From positions 1 to 6,890 of the forward strand of contig PKWH01000327.1 in assembly GCA_003131985.1 (NCBI GenBank): a DNA stretch of 6,890 nucleotides, in the 5' to 3' direction. The first letter of the stretch is position 1, and the number at the start of each line of letters is the position of its first letter. The notes beneath the pieces are model-generated. The model ran no database searches and was not told where the DNA came from. It saw nothing but the letters and a program-made list of their open reading frames with translations. Positions 1 through 5,563 of the stretch are shown in pieces. The position numbers were made by a program, and so were the translations under genes. This DNA is from Acidobacteriota bacterium. Lineage in GTDB: Bacteria; Acidobacteriota; Terriglobia; Acidiferrales; UBA7541.

Positions 1-148
1 AGTTCAGGACGTTCGCCAGGGGAAATTCTTCGTGCTCGGCCTCGACGGAATGACTCGCGACGAAGCCAAAACCCAGGTGGAACGAATCGCTAAAGACGTC
101 CTCACCAACCCCATCATTGAAGAGTTCCGCTTCGAAATTATCGAATAA
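1..148 (+). CDS. purS: PurS, phosphoribosylformylglycinamidine synthase small subunit (3' end only)
   Basis: Partial gene, cut by the left edge. Reading from base 2 gives 48 codons and a TAA at 146-148. The peptide contains VQDVRQGKFF near the start, TRDEAKTQVERIAKDVLTN in the middle and IIEEFRFEIIE at the end. This is the typical C-terminal half of PurS: the VR-GK-F strand, a helix ending in LLANP or LTNP, and a final VI-E-YRFE strand. In the family, PurS is a protein of about 80-85 residues that links PurL to the glutaminase PurQ, so that ammonia passes to FGAR in step four of purine synthesis. A separate PurS implies the three-subunit PurS/PurQ/PurL enzyme rather than the long single-chain PurL of enterobacteria. 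The next gene is glmS, not purQ. Identification is from motif recall only, but the fit is close. Confidence 0.86.
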   Translation, partial: VQDVRQGKFFVLGLDGMTRDEAKTQVERIAKDVLTNPIIEEFRFEIIE

Positions 149-212
149 CCAGCAGTACCGTGGCGTTTCTTATACACGAATCTCCAGTGCCGGCCGCCTC
201 ATCAAACAGATG

Positions 213-221
213 TGCTACCCT
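213..221 (+). promoter_or_regulatory. Candidate extended -10 promoter element upstream of glmS
   Basis: TGCTACCCT contains a TG dinucleotide (213-214), one base, then TACCCT (216-221). This has the form of an extended -10 (TGn-TAnnnT). It would start transcription near base 228 and give a leader of about 50 bases carrying the glmS ribosome-binding site. No convincing -35 is visible. The hexamer matches the consensus only at the key positions (TA at the start, T at the end). Apart from this and the ribosome-binding site, I see no feature in the purS-glmS gap (149-280). Confidence 0.3.
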
Positions 222-266
222 AAATGAACCATTACTGGCCGCAATTTTGACGCCAGGAACTTTTCC

Positions 267-271
267 AGGAG
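267..271 (+). promoter_or_regulatory. Ribosome-binding site of glmS
   Basis: AGGAG lies 9 bases before the GTG at 281. It decides the start: GTG is followed directly by TGC, giving the Met-Cys-Gly-Ile N-terminus that the enzyme needs. It is the only well-placed Shine-Dalgarno sequence before a gene start in the window; the other gene starts have none at normal spacing. Confidence 0.75.
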
Positions 272-280
272 CGATTCGCC

Positions 281-2137
281 GTGTGCGGAATTGTCGGATA
301 TATCGGCTCTAAGCGCGTTGTGCCGCTGATACTTGACGGCCTGAAGCGCCTCGAATACCGTGGCTATGATTCGGCCGGCATCGCTGTGGTCGGGGAGGAC
401 GGCCATCTGAATATCCGCCGCGCGCCCGGCAAACTGAAAAACCTGGAAGAGTCCATCCGCATTACTCCGCTGGATGGAGTTTACGGCATTGGACATACAC
501 GCTGGGCCACACATGGCCGCCCAACCGAGGAAAATGCGCATCCCCATCGCGATTGTACGGGCGAAATCGTCGTGGTCCACAACGGCATCATCGAGAACTA
601 TGTTGAACTGAAACACCAGCTCATCAAAGAAGGCCACAAATTCCTTACCGAAACAGATACCGAGATCATCGCCCACCTGATCGAGAAATATTCCAAAGAC
701 GCTTCGCTCGAAGAAGCGGTCTTGAAAACAGTGAAGGTAATGAGCGGCGCGTACGCGTTGGTGGCATTGTCCACGCGCGACCCGCTTAAGATCGTCGCGG
801 CCCGTCTCGGCCCCCCGATCGTCGTGGGCCTCGGTGAGAACGAATTTTTTGTCGCCAGCGATATCCCCGCGATTCTGCAGCATACTCGAAATGTTTTCTT
901 CCTCGGCGATGGTGAGGTAGCTGTGCTCACACCTCAAGGCGTCCGGCTGATGGATTTCGAAAGCCACACAATCACTCGCCCGGTCCAGCACGTCACCTGG
1001 GACCCGATCATGGCTGAGAAGGGCGGCTTTAAACATTTCATGCAAAAGGAAATCTTCGAGCAGCCGCGCGCCGTGCGCGATACCTTGCTCGGACGAATTT
1101 CGCAGGAAACCGGGAAAGTCTTCCTCGATCAGATGGACATCACCGAAGAGGAATTTCGGAATTTCGAAGAAGTGAAGATCATCGCGTGCGGGACGAGCTG
1201 GCACGCCGCGCTGGCCGGCAAGTTCATGATCGAACGGCTGGCACACCTGCCGACGGAAGTGGACTACGGCAGCGAATTTCGATATCGCGATCCGATCATC
1301 GGCAAAAAAACTTTGGCCATCGCCATCAGCCAATCCGGAGAGACTGCAGACACGCTGGCAGCCGAGCGCGAAGCGCGCCAGAAAGGCGCCAAAATTCTTG
1401 CGATATGCAACGTAGTGGGCTCCATGCTTACGCGCGAGGCGAATGGCACGATTTACACGCATGCGGGCCCGGAAATCGGCGTCGCATCCACAAAGGCGTT
1501 CACTGGCCAGCTCACCGCCCTGATGCTAACGGCTCTCTATCTCGCGCAAGTGCGCGGAAAATTGACGCCGGCTTTGGCCAAAAGTTTGATGCAGGAGTTG
1601 ACCCGCGTCCCGCATAAAATCGAGACCATCTTGCAACGCGATTCAGCTCTCGAAGAACTCGCCCGCTTATTCTTTCGCCACACCGATTTCCTGTATCTCG
1701 GGCGCGGAATCCACTATCCCATCGCGCTCGAAGGCGCCTTAAAGCTGAAGGAAATTTCCTACATCCACGCGGAAGGCTACCCTGCCGGCGAAATGAAGCA
1801 CGGACCCAACGCGCTGATCGACGAGAATCTGCCAGTCGTAATTATCGCCACTCGCGACGAATCCGATTCCGCTTCGATGACGCGTTATGAAAAGACCATC
1901 TCGAATTTGCAGGAAGTGAAAGCGCGCGACGGCATCGTGATCGCCGTAGTCACCGAGGGAGATCGCATCGCTCGCGAAATCGCGGACCATGTGATCGAGG
2001 TTCCCGCCGTGCCGGAACTCCTCGCTCCAATCCTCGAAATCGTCCCGTTGCAACTCCTCGCCTATCACATCGCCGTCCGCCGCGGATGCGACGTAGATCA
2101 ACCCCGCAACCTGGCCAAATCCGTCACCGTTGAATAA
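281..2137 (+). CDS. glmS: Glutamine--fructose-6-phosphate aminotransferase (isomerizing), GlmS
   Basis: Cytoplasmic enzyme that makes glucosamine-6-phosphate from fructose-6-phosphate and glutamine, the first committed step to UDP-GlcNAc for peptidoglycan and LPS. The protein has 618 residues, close to the family norm of about 610. Residues 2 to about 220 are a class II glutamine amidotransferase domain: Cys2 (nucleophile after Met removal), GHTRWATHG at 71-79, HNG at 100-102 and Asp126. Two SIS sugar-phosphate domains follow. The first has ACGTS at 302-306, SQSGET at 350-355 and STKAFTGQ at 403-410. The second has LKLKEISYIHAE at 487-498 (Glu491) and His507 in MKHGPN. The tail DQPRNLAKSVTVE at 606-618 includes the lysine (Lys613) that forms the Schiff base in the E. 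coli enzyme. All expected catalytic residues are present, so it should be active. The start is GTG with a good ribosome-binding site. There is no ribozyme or other recognisable leader element. Confidence 0.98.
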   Translation: MCGIVGYIGSKRVVPLILDGLKRLEYRGYDSAGIAVVGEDGHLNIRRAPGKLKNLEESIRITPLDGVYGIGHTRWATHGRPTEENAHPHRDCTGEIVVVHNGIIENYVELKHQLIKEGHKFLTETDTEIIAHLIEKYSKDASLEEAVLKTVKVMSGAYALVALSTRDPLKIVAARLGPPIVVGLGENEFFVASDIPAILQHTRNVFFLGDGEVAVLTPQGVRLMDFESHTITRPVQHVTWDPIMAEKGGFKHFMQKEIFEQPRAVRDTLLGRISQETGKVFLDQMDITEEEFRNFEEVKIIACGTSWHAALAGKFMIERLAHLPTEVDYGSEFRYRDPIIGKKTLAIAISQSGETADTLAAEREARQKGAKILAICNVVGSMLTREANGTIYTHAGPEIGVASTKAFTGQLTALMLTALYLAQVRGKLTPALAKSLMQELTRVPHKIETILQRDSALEELARLFFRHTDFLYLGRGIHYPIALEGALKLKEISYIHAEGYPAGEMKHGPNALIDENLPVVIIATRDESDSASMTRYEKTISNLQEVKARDGIVIAVVTEGDRIAREIADHVIEVPAVPELLAPILEIVPLQLLAYHIAVRRGCDVDQPRNLAKSVTVE

Positions 2138-2162
2138 AGTACTCAACCGCGCTCTATTCTCA

Positions 2163-2168
2163 TAAAAT
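2163..2168 (+). promoter_or_regulatory. Candidate -10 box for the POTRA gene, near-leaderless start
   Basis: TAAAAT (five of six matches to TATAAT) ends 7 bases before the ATG at 2176. Standard -10 geometry puts the transcript start at about 2175, so the mRNA would begin essentially at the start codon. A second possible box, TATTCT at 2155-2160, would give a leader of about 9 bases. The 38-base glmS-to-POTRA gap has no Shine-Dalgarno sequence, which fits leaderless translation. No clear -35 is seen. Confidence 0.4.
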
Positions 2169-2175
2169 ACCACTC

Positions 2176-3489
2176 ATGTCATCTCGTCGAATCGGGAGCG
2201 AGCTCGCTTGTTTGATTGCCCTATTAGGGGTGAGCTTGTCGGCGTTTCCAGTAGGCGCGCAGTCGCCGGCGAAGGCCGGCGCGGCCCATCTGGATTCCGT
2301 CGAAGTTTCCGGGTCGAAGAGGTTTAGCTCCGGAGAGATCGCGGCCGCGATTGGCTTGCGCGCAGGCGCCACGATCAATCGGGACGACCTGCAGGCCGCA
2401 GCGGACAAGCTGGCCGCGATCGGCCTTTTTTCCAATGTCCAATTTCATTTTACGACTGTCGAAACGGGCGTCAGGGTTAAGTATGAAGTGGCCGATGTTC
2501 CCGAGGTTCCGGTTTCGTTCGATAACTTCCCGTGGTTCACCGACGACGAGTTAACCGCCACTCTCAAGCGCACGGTGCTTCTCTTCGACGGCGGCGCGCC
2601 GCAGAGTGGAACGATTCTCGATGCGATGTCCGGCGCGCTGGAAAAACTGGTGCAGGCCCGCGGCGTGTTCGCCACCGTGACGCATACGCTGGTTAATTTT
2701 CCTTTGGGCGGCCAGCGCATGCAATTTCGTGTGGTAGGCGCCGAGCTTACAGTCAAAAGCATTGAATTTTCCGACGCGCTCGCCACGAACGACCATGCAA
2801 TCCAACAAAGCGCCGCCGAACTAATCGGCAAACCGTTTTCGCGCAGCACTGTCGAGCTTTTTGAATTCGAGCAAGTGCGTCCGGTATATCTGGCCCATGC
2901 ATTTTTGCACGTGCAGTTTGGCCCGCCGTCCGCGCGAGTCGCGAGCGGCAGCCCTCAGCCTACGTCTGACGGGGTCGTCATCGTCGCGCCGATCGTGCCC
3001 GGCCCCGCCTACAAATGGGGCGGCGGCCTGTGGGTTGGAAACTCCGTAATACCTACGCGCGACCTAAACGCGATGGTCGACTTGAAATTGGGAGAAGCAG
3101 CCGACGGGAATAAAATCGCGGCGCTGTGGGAGCGAATCCAGTCACTTTACGGCGAACGCGGCTATCTCGACGCGAAGGTTGACGCCGAGCCGCAATTCTA
3201 CGATCAGGATGCTCGTGTAATCTATAGCGTCACGATCACGGAAGGTTTGCAATATCGCATGGGAAGTTTGGTGCTTACCGGCCTGTCGATTGACGGCGAA
3301 AAACGCATCCGTGCGGCGTGGAGCATTCCAACGGACGCGATCTTCAACGAAAAAGTGTACGAGGATTTCCTGGACGCTGGCGTCAAGCGCGCGTTCGCGG
3401 GCACTCCTGTCCATTACGAAAAAGTGGGCCGCTTTCTTCAGGAAAATCCGGCCACCGGAAGAGTCGATGTGTTGTTGGATTTCCAATAG
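2176..3489 (+). CDS. Exported POTRA-repeat protein, BamA-like without a beta-barrel
   Basis: 437 residues. The first 28 or so form a Sec signal peptide: basic RR at 4-5, a hydrophobic core LIALLGVSLSAF, and a likely cut after VGA or VGAQ. From residue 39 the chain reads as successive POTRA-like units of 70-85 residues. Unit 1 (about 39-107) is clearest, with a VEVSGSKRFSSGEI opening, LAAIGLFSNVQF and a closing YEVADVP. Unit 2 is about 110-187, unit 3 about 188-275 (with an SGSPQPTSDG insertion), unit 4 about 276-357 (with IQSLYGERGYLDAKV) and unit 5 about 358-437 (opening MGSLVLTGLSI). In BamA/Omp85 proteins POTRA domains sit in the periplasm and chaperone outer-membrane proteins into a C-terminal 16-strand barrel. 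Here the chain stops where the barrel would begin. It is probably periplasmic, or bound to an outer-membrane partner. POTRA 1 is confident; the exact number of units is inferred. FtsQ is unlikely, since there is cleavable-signal architecture rather than a single anchor and there are several POTRAs. Confidence 0.8.
   Translation: MSSRRIGSELACLIALLGVSLSAFPVGAQSPAKAGAAHLDSVEVSGSKRFSSGEIAAAIGLRAGATINRDDLQAAADKLAAIGLFSNVQFHFTTVETGVRVKYEVADVPEVPVSFDNFPWFTDDELTATLKRTVLLFDGGAPQSGTILDAMSGALEKLVQARGVFATVTHTLVNFPLGGQRMQFRVVGAELTVKSIEFSDALATNDHAIQQSAAELIGKPFSRSTVELFEFEQVRPVYLAHAFLHVQFGPPSARVASGSPQPTSDGVVIVAPIVPGPAYKWGGGLWVGNSVIPTRDLNAMVDLKLGEAADGNKIAALWERIQSLYGERGYLDAKVDAEPQFYDQDARVIYSVTITEGLQYRMGSLVLTGLSIDGEKRIRAAWSIPTDAIFNEKVYEDFLDAGVKRAFAGTPVHYEKVGRFLQENPATGRVDVLLDFQ
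2264..2281 (+). other. GC-only inverted repeat inside the POTRA gene
   Basis: CGCCGGC (2264-2270) and GCCGGCG (2275-2281) pair perfectly over 7 G/C base pairs around a GAAG tetraloop. It lies about 90 bases into the gene and encodes the short linker after the signal peptide. It may slow early translation or mean nothing in GC-rich DNA. No U-tract follows, so it is not a terminator. Confidence 0.3.
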
Positions 3490-3501
3490 ATAAAACTACG
3501 C

Positions 3502-3507
3502 TATACT
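3502..3507 (+). promoter_or_regulatory. Candidate -10 box for larE, near-leaderless start
   Basis: TATACT (five of six matches to TATAAT), in the context CGCTATACT, ends 9 bases before the ATG at 3517. The predicted transcript start is about 3514, giving a leader of about 3 bases. There is no Shine-Dalgarno sequence in the 27-base gap. The box supports 3517 as the true start over the in-frame ATG at 3616. I found no good -35 at 16-18 bases. Confidence 0.45.
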
Positions 3508-3516
3508 CGCATTCGC

Positions 3517-4389
3517 ATGCACTCCGCGCGAATTCCGGCTGCCGTAACGGCAACGCAACCGCTTGAGTTGGATCAAGCCGCCGCGACTCGAAAGCAACAA
3601 CGTCTTTTTGATTCGATGCGGTCGCTCGATTCGCTTCTGATTGCTCTCTCCGGCGGGGCCGATTCCGCGTATCTTGCTTGGGCCGCGAGTCACGTGCTCG
3701 GCGCGCGCGCCCTCGCTGTCACAGCGCTTTCTGCAAGTTTTTCTCGCCACGACCGCGAGCAGGCTGAAAAATTCGTGCAGGCCAGCGGAATCCGCCATGA
3801 ATTTATCGAGACTCGCGAATTCGAGAATCCGCTCTACGTCGAGAACAACGCCGACCGCTGCTACCACTGCAAAGATGAGCTTTTCGACCGCATGGAGGCG
3901 CTCGCAAGCGCGCGCAACTTCTGCGCCATCGCGTACGGAATCAACGCCGATGACACTCACGACTTCCGGCCCGGGCATCGCGCGGCCTACGAGCATCGCG
4001 TTCTCGCGCCGTTGCTCGACGCTGCCCTTGCTAAAGCCGAAATTCGCTGGCTCTCGCAACGCGCCGGACTGCGCACTTGGGACCGCCCTGCGTCTGCATG
4101 CCTTTCCTCGCGCGTTCCTTACGGGACCGCCGTGACACCTGAGCTGCTGGAAAAGATAGATCGCGCCGAGTCAGTCTTGCGAGAACTCGGCTTCCGCCAA
4201 TTTCGTGTCCGCGCCCACGGCGAGCTGGGACGAATTGAACTCGCTCCCGACGAACTTTCCCGCGGCTTGGAGCCCGCCGTTAGCGAGCAGATCTTGGCCG
4301 GAGTGCAGCAAGCGGGTTTCGCCATCGTAACAATTGATCCGGAAGGATATCGCCAAGGCTCACTCAATTCCCTTCTCAAGATTAAATGA
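3517..4389 (+). CDS. larE: LarE-type ATP-dependent sacrificial sulfur transferase
   Basis: 290 residues, cytoplasmic, typical LarE length. The PP-loop ATP pyrophosphatase motif LSGGADS is at 44-50. NADRCYHCKDELF at 111-123 is the hallmark LarE segment, and PASACLSSRVPYG at 191-203 holds Cys195, equivalent in position to Cys176 of Lactobacillus plantarum LarE, which gives up its sulfur. In that family LarE adenylates and then thiolates pyridinium biscarboxylate made by LarB, before LarC inserts nickel; the product is the nickel-pincer cofactor of lactate racemase LarA and relatives. Cys115 and Cys118 with Cys195 give the three-cysteine pattern associated with LarE homologues thought to use an iron-sulfur cluster rather than a sacrificed side chain (from memory, moderate certainty). 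No larA, larB or larC lies in this window. The N-terminus is some 20 residues longer than usual before the P-loop; an ATG at 3616 is possible, but the upstream box favours 3517. Confidence 0.92.
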   Translation: MHSARIPAAVTATQPLELDQAAATRKQQRLFDSMRSLDSLLIALSGGADSAYLAWAASHVLGARALAVTALSASFSRHDREQAEKFVQASGIRHEFIETREFENPLYVENNADRCYHCKDELFDRMEALASARNFCAIAYGINADDTHDFRPGHRAAYEHRVLAPLLDAALAKAEIRWLSQRAGLRTWDRPASACLSSRVPYGTAVTPELLEKIDRAESVLRELGFRQFRVRAHGELGRIELAPDELSRGLEPAVSEQILAGVQQAGFAIVTIDPEGYRQGSLNSLLKIK

Positions 4390-4463
4390 CTTCCCCTGCT
4401 CGTCGCCTCGCCACTGCCGCTAACTCCGCCTGCATTCATGGAACTTCCAGTTGCGCGTTCTCG

Positions 4464-4482
4464 TATAACTTGATAGGAAGGA
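4464..4482 (+). promoter_or_regulatory. Candidate -10 and purine-rich ribosome-binding-like tract before the DUF4097 gene
   Basis: In the 134-base larE-to-lipoprotein gap, TATAAC (4464-4469) matches the -10 consensus at five of six positions. AGGAAGGA (4475-4482) follows, the only Shine-Dalgarno-like tract in this gap. It lies 41 bases before the ATG at 4524, too far to serve it, but 11 bases before an in-frame TTG at 4494. Either it is incidental or it marks an earlier TTG start. Nothing else is recognisable in 4390-4523. Confidence 0.3.
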
Positions 4483-4523
4483 TTGCGCGGCGCTTGCCAA
4501 TCATAGCCGCAAGATCAAACTCG

Positions 4524-5504
4524 ATGACGCGAACACATAGAATCTCATTGCTGGCATTCGCCGTTCTCACGGCTTTCGTGATAGCCGGCTGCACCTCGCA
4601 TTCCGGCGTCGAAGGCGACTTCGACCGGCAGTTCACTGTCAACGGCCCCATCACTCTGGAATTGACAAGCGGCAAAGGCGATGCGCACATCACCACTGGA
4701 CCGACTGGAGAGGTTCGCATTCACGGCGAGATTCATGTGGACTCCTGGTCCTCGGAAAGTGGACGGACTCGTTTGCAGCAGGTTCAATCGAACCCGCCGA
4801 TCTCGCAGGAAGGAAATCTGATTCGGATTGGAGGAGTCGGAAAAGCCAACAGAAGCGACGTTGAGGTGGACTATACGATCGTGGTTCCACAAGACGCGCA
4901 ACTCCGCAGCACGTCCGGCTCGGGCGACGTGGAAGTTCGCGGCATTCAAGGTCCTGCGAATTTCACTTGTGGATCAGGTGATGTAACTGCCTCGGAAATT
5001 AGCGGCGATGTGCACGTTCTTTGCGGCAGCGGCGACGTCAAGCTCTCTAAGATCAAAGGTCAGGCGCAAGTCACCACCGGATCCGGAGACATCACTCTCG
5101 ATACGGTTCAAGGAGAGAGCCGGCTCCAAACCGGATCGGGAACCCTCGAAATATCGAATCCCGGCGATGCTTTGGAAGCCGGCACGGGAAGCGGCGATAT
5201 CACCATAAAGGATGCATCCGCCGACATTCGCCTGCGTACGTCTTCGGGTGACATTGACGTGGAGGGAAATCCGGGCTCCTCAAACTACTGGGACTTTCAT
5301 GCCAGCTCGGGAGAGGTGACTCTTCACGTTCCGCCAACCGCCAGCTTTCGGCTTTACGCGCGCTCCAGTTCCGGCGATATCGACGCCGCGATTCCTATCG
5401 TCATGGAAGGAACTACAGACAAGCACGAATTGCGCGCGCGCCTCGGCGACGGCAAAGCCCGCGTCGAGATTCAAACCTCTTCCGGCGACATCTCGCTTCA
5501 CTAG
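4524..5504 (+). CDS. DUF4097-family beta-strand-repeat lipoprotein
   Basis: 326 residues from this start. Residues 1-23 form a lipoprotein signal: MTRTHR basic end, hydrophobic LLAFAVLTAFV, lipobox IAGC with Cys23 as the lipidated residue. Thr24 next to it does not suggest inner-membrane retention, so an outer-membrane anchor is likely. After a less regular region (24-130) comes a run of SGSGD-type turns followed by short strands, as in DUF4097 (putative adhesin, beta-solenoid) proteins. The acidic position recurs at 135, 153, 171, 189, 207 (Thr), 225 and 243, exactly every 18 residues, then at 264 (Glu), 285 and 322. Cys149 and Cys167 occupy the same place in neighbouring repeats. Family function is unknown; envelope structural or surface roles are only inferred. 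The frame stays open back to an ATG at 4386 overlapping the larE stop, but that start would put 46 non-signal residues before the lipoprotein signal, so I reject it. TTG 4494 is a weaker alternative. Confidence 0.85.
   Translation: MTRTHRISLLAFAVLTAFVIAGCTSHSGVEGDFDRQFTVNGPITLELTSGKGDAHITTGPTGEVRIHGEIHVDSWSSESGRTRLQQVQSNPPISQEGNLIRIGGVGKANRSDVEVDYTIVVPQDAQLRSTSGSGDVEVRGIQGPANFTCGSGDVTASEISGDVHVLCGSGDVKLSKIKGQAQVTTGSGDITLDTVQGESRLQTGSGTLEISNPGDALEAGTGSGDITIKDASADIRLRTSSGDIDVEGNPGSSNYWDFHASSGEVTLHVPPTASFRLYARSSSGDIDAAIPIVMEGTTDKHELRARLGDGKARVEIQTSSGDISLH
4914..5258 (+). repeat. 54-base (18-residue) coding repeat of SGSGD rungs
   Basis: Seven successive units of 18 codons, each built as turn (SGSGD, CGSGD, TGSGD or SSGD) then strand then variable link. 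The period is exact from residue 135 to 243. The DNA units have diverged in synonymous positions, so this is an old protein-level repeat rather than a fresh tandem duplication. Two further, longer-spaced turns (residues 261-264 and 282-285) and a final one at 319-322 lie downstream. Confidence 0.8.
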
Positions 5505-5505
5505 C

Positions 5506-5524
5506 CGATTTCCGCGCGAAATCG
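5506..5524 (+). other. Inverted repeat just after the DUF4097 stop codon
   Basis: CGATTTC (5506-5512) and GAAATCG (5518-5524) pair over 7 bases around a CGCGC loop, starting 2 bases after the TAG. No U-run follows, so it is not a classical intrinsic terminator. It could protect the mRNA 3' end or bind a dimeric regulator, or be chance. The downstream half (GCGCGAAA, 5514-5521) can instead pair with TTTCGCGC at 5542-5549. Confidence 0.4.
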
Positions 5525-5549
5525 AAGTACCCGGCGCGGCCTTTCGCGC

Positions 5550-5555
5550 TAGAAT
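5550..5555 (+). promoter_or_regulatory. Candidate -10 box for the TPR-thioredoxin gene, near-leaderless start
   Basis: TAGAAT (five of six matches to TATAAT), in the context GCGCTAGAAT, ends 8 bases before the ATG at 5564. The predicted transcript start is about 5562, leaving a leader of about 2 bases. There is no Shine-Dalgarno sequence. Placement and flank resemble the box before larE. Confidence 0.45.
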
Positions 5556-5563
5556 GCAGCATA

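Noticed and set aside
162..255. Inverted repeat TGGCGT (162-167) / ACGCCA (250-255) framing the glmS leader
   Set aside because: Only six paired bases about 80 bases apart, which is expected by chance; the second arm sits just upstream of the ribosome-binding site but nothing else supports a riboswitch.
149..280. Possible glmS ribozyme upstream of glmS, suggested by a GACGCCAGGAAC stretch at 249-260
   Set aside because: The stretch only faintly recalls the ribozyme cleavage region. The rest of the conserved core and its pseudoknots are absent, the gap is too short, and the element is typical of Firmicutes.
215..1462. Long open frame of 415 codons on the - strand opposite glmS
   Set aside because: It lies entirely across glmS and its leader, its translation has no recognisable domain, and it is His-, Asp- and Phe-rich like other reverse-frame shadows. 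Long antisense frames are expected opposite conserved GC-rich genes.
1186..1617. 143-codon + strand frame inside glmS
   Set aside because: It lies in the +1 frame within the SIS domain of glmS; the translation is Arg/His-rich and domain-free.
2138..2175. Intrinsic terminator after glmS
   Set aside because: The 38-base gap has no GC stem followed by a T-run. The AT-rich stretch fits a -10 element better.
3496..4059. 187-codon - strand frame opposite larE
   Set aside because: It is fully covered by a confident PP-loop gene on the + strand, and its translation matches no family I recognise.
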